DNA of 7,472 nucleotides from Jiangellaceae bacterium (GTDB lineage: Bacteria > Actinomycetota > Actinomycetes > Jiangellales > Jiangellaceae), in assembly GCA_030146385.1 (NCBI GenBank), contig JASLBX010000561.1:1-7472 (forward strand), given 5' to 3'. The notes beneath the pieces are model-generated. The model saw nothing but the letters and a program-made list of their open reading frames with translations. It did not search any database and was not told where the DNA came from. Below are positions 6,562-7,472 of the stretch, piece after piece (within the stretch, counting starts at the first letter, position 1; every line of letters begins with the position of its first letter). The position numbers were made by a program, and so were the translations under genes.

Positions 6562-6572
6562 CGGACAACTCG

Positions 6573-7472
6573 CTATGGAATGTCGGCGTGGTTGCCGCCC
6601 GACACAATGACAACCGTTGTGTCGTCCGGCGCAGGCTGAAAGGCGCCGCTGAGGAGCGCAGCGAAAGCCGTCGCGCCGCCCGGTTCGGCCAGCACCCGGC
6701 ACTTATCCCACAGAAACCGGCGTGCCGCGACGATGGCCTCGTCCGGCACGAGGACGGACGACTCGCCGCGCTGGGTCGCGACACGGTACGCGATATCGCC
6801 AACTACCGCCGCGCCCATGCTGTCCGCCGCCACGCCGCTGACGTCGACCTCCACCGGGCGACCGGCCTCGATGGCCGTGTGGAGGGTAGGACACCGCTCG
6901 GGCTCAACGGGAATGACGTGGGCTCCATCGGCGATGCCCGTGGCAACTCCTCCGTAGAGTCCTCCGCCGCCGCACGACACGAGAACCGTCGTCGCCTCTG
7001 GGACCTGCTCGGCGATCTCCGCGCCGACAGTTCCCTGGCCGGCGACAACCGACGGCATGTCGTAGGCGTGGATCTGCAGGACGTCCCGGTCAGCGGCCCA
7101 CTTCTGGCTGTCGGCGAGCGCGTCCGGGTAGTACCCGTGCACGACGACGACGTCCGCGCCGTAGGACGCGATCCGGTCCACCTTCGACTGTGGCGAGGTA
7201 ACCGGGATGAAGATCGTGGCAGCCACCTGAGCGCGCGCCGCAGCCCAAGCCACCGCGGCTCCATGGTTGCCGCCCGAAGCCGCTGCAACGCCGTCCGGCG
7301 GCACCTCCGCCGACAGCAGGGTGTTCAGAGCACCGCGCGCCTTGAAGACTCCAACGTGCTGGAGGAGCTCCAGCTTGAGCACGACGCGGCCCTGGACCCC
7401 GACTTCCGTCCCGGCCAGTTCGAGAACAGGAGTTCGCCGCACGAGACCTTGGAGGCGCGCGGCGGCCGCCAG
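6573..7472 (-). CDS. PLP-dependent threonine/serine dehydratase, N-terminus cut by window edge
   Basis: The minus-strand frame is open from the right edge to TAG at 6573, giving 299 residues. The GTG at 7442 is not taken as the start: the ten codons before it read LAAAARLQGL, then VRRTPVLEL, matching the usual AAxRLxGxVRRTPVLE opening of the family, so a few more residues lie outside. The enzyme class deaminates threonine or serine to 2-oxobutyrate or pyruvate. Numbering from the first visible residue, the PLP Schiff-base lysine is K44 in HVGVFKARGALN; ASGGNHG follows as the substrate/cofactor loop, and SCGGGGLYGG is the phosphate-binding glycine loop. It ends at VIVSGGNHADIP with no ACT regulatory domain, which suits the short catabolic type rather than biosynthetic IlvA. 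An odd point is valine at position 42, where the family normally has serine or alanine before Phe-Lys. It is convergent with the ABC operon. Related fold-type II lyases remain possible. Confidence 0.87.
   Translation of the reverse strand: MAAAARLQGLVRRTPVLELAGTEVGVQGRVVLKLELLQHVGVFKARGALNTLLSAEVPPDGVAAASGGNHGAAVAWAAARAQVAATIFIPVTSPQSKVDRIASYGADVVVVHGYYPDALADSQKWAADRDVLQIHAYDMPSVVAGQGTVGAEIAEQVPEATTVLVSCGGGGLYGGVATGIADGAHVIPVEPERCPTLHTAIEAGRPVEVDVSGVAADSMGAAVVGDIAYRVATQRGESSVLVPDEAIVAARRFLWDKCRVLAEPGGATAFAALLSGAFQPAPDDTTVVIVSGGNHADIP

Noticed and set aside
5396..6610. Plus-strand 404-codon frame overlapping both ABC genes
   Set aside because: Out of frame with two well-supported genes that share an ATGA junction; composition is Arg/Ala/Gly-rich shadow sequence.
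1..7472. Search for mobile elements, CRISPR arrays, tRNA or rRNA genes and defence systems
   Set aside because: No transposase, integrase, regularly spaced repeat, cloverleaf-like sequence or defence domain could be recognised; nearly all bases are in ordinary metabolic, regulatory or transport genes.

Overview
The window comes from a high-GC Gram-positive chromosome, most likely an actinomycete. GC-rich third codon positions, GTG starts, two probable leaderless starts, 4-base start/stop overlaps and the gene families all point that way. I cannot name the genus. I see no mobile element, CRISPR array, tRNA or rRNA. Coding density is very high; the gaps are only 39, 41, 53 and 72 bp.

Left block (1-3749): a gene for an alkyl-DHAP synthase (AGPS)-like flavoprotein runs leftward off the window edge. 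Divergent from it is a TetR regulator, translationally coupled by a GTGA overlap to a GlpD-type glycerol-3-phosphate dehydrogenase. The 39-bp gap between the divergent genes holds an imperfect 22-bp palindrome that fits an operator controlling both directions. The arrangement resembles, from memory, the Mycobacterium tuberculosis Rv2249c (glpD1)-Rv2250c (TetR)-Rv2251 (flavoprotein) locus. The chemistry fits together: GlpD makes dihydroxyacetone phosphate, and the AGPS family acts on an acylated form of it. A regulated glycerophosphate/ether-lipid or related lipid function is therefore plausible, but it is inference.

Middle (3791-4747): a cytoplasmic-looking M28 family zinc peptidase lies on the minus strand, convergent with glpD and divergent from the next operon.

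Right block (4801-6500): a two-gene ABC-2 type exporter operon (ATPase plus six-helix permease, ATGA overlap). It appears to start from a leaderless ATG 7 nt after a TAAGAT -10 box. A 72-bp convergent gap follows with two inverted repeats, probably a terminator region. The final gene (6573 to window end, minus strand) is a PLP-dependent threonine/serine dehydratase lacking its first residues.

The most interesting part is the AGPS/TetR/GlpD module with its compact shared operator. The rest is ordinary actinobacterial gene content.
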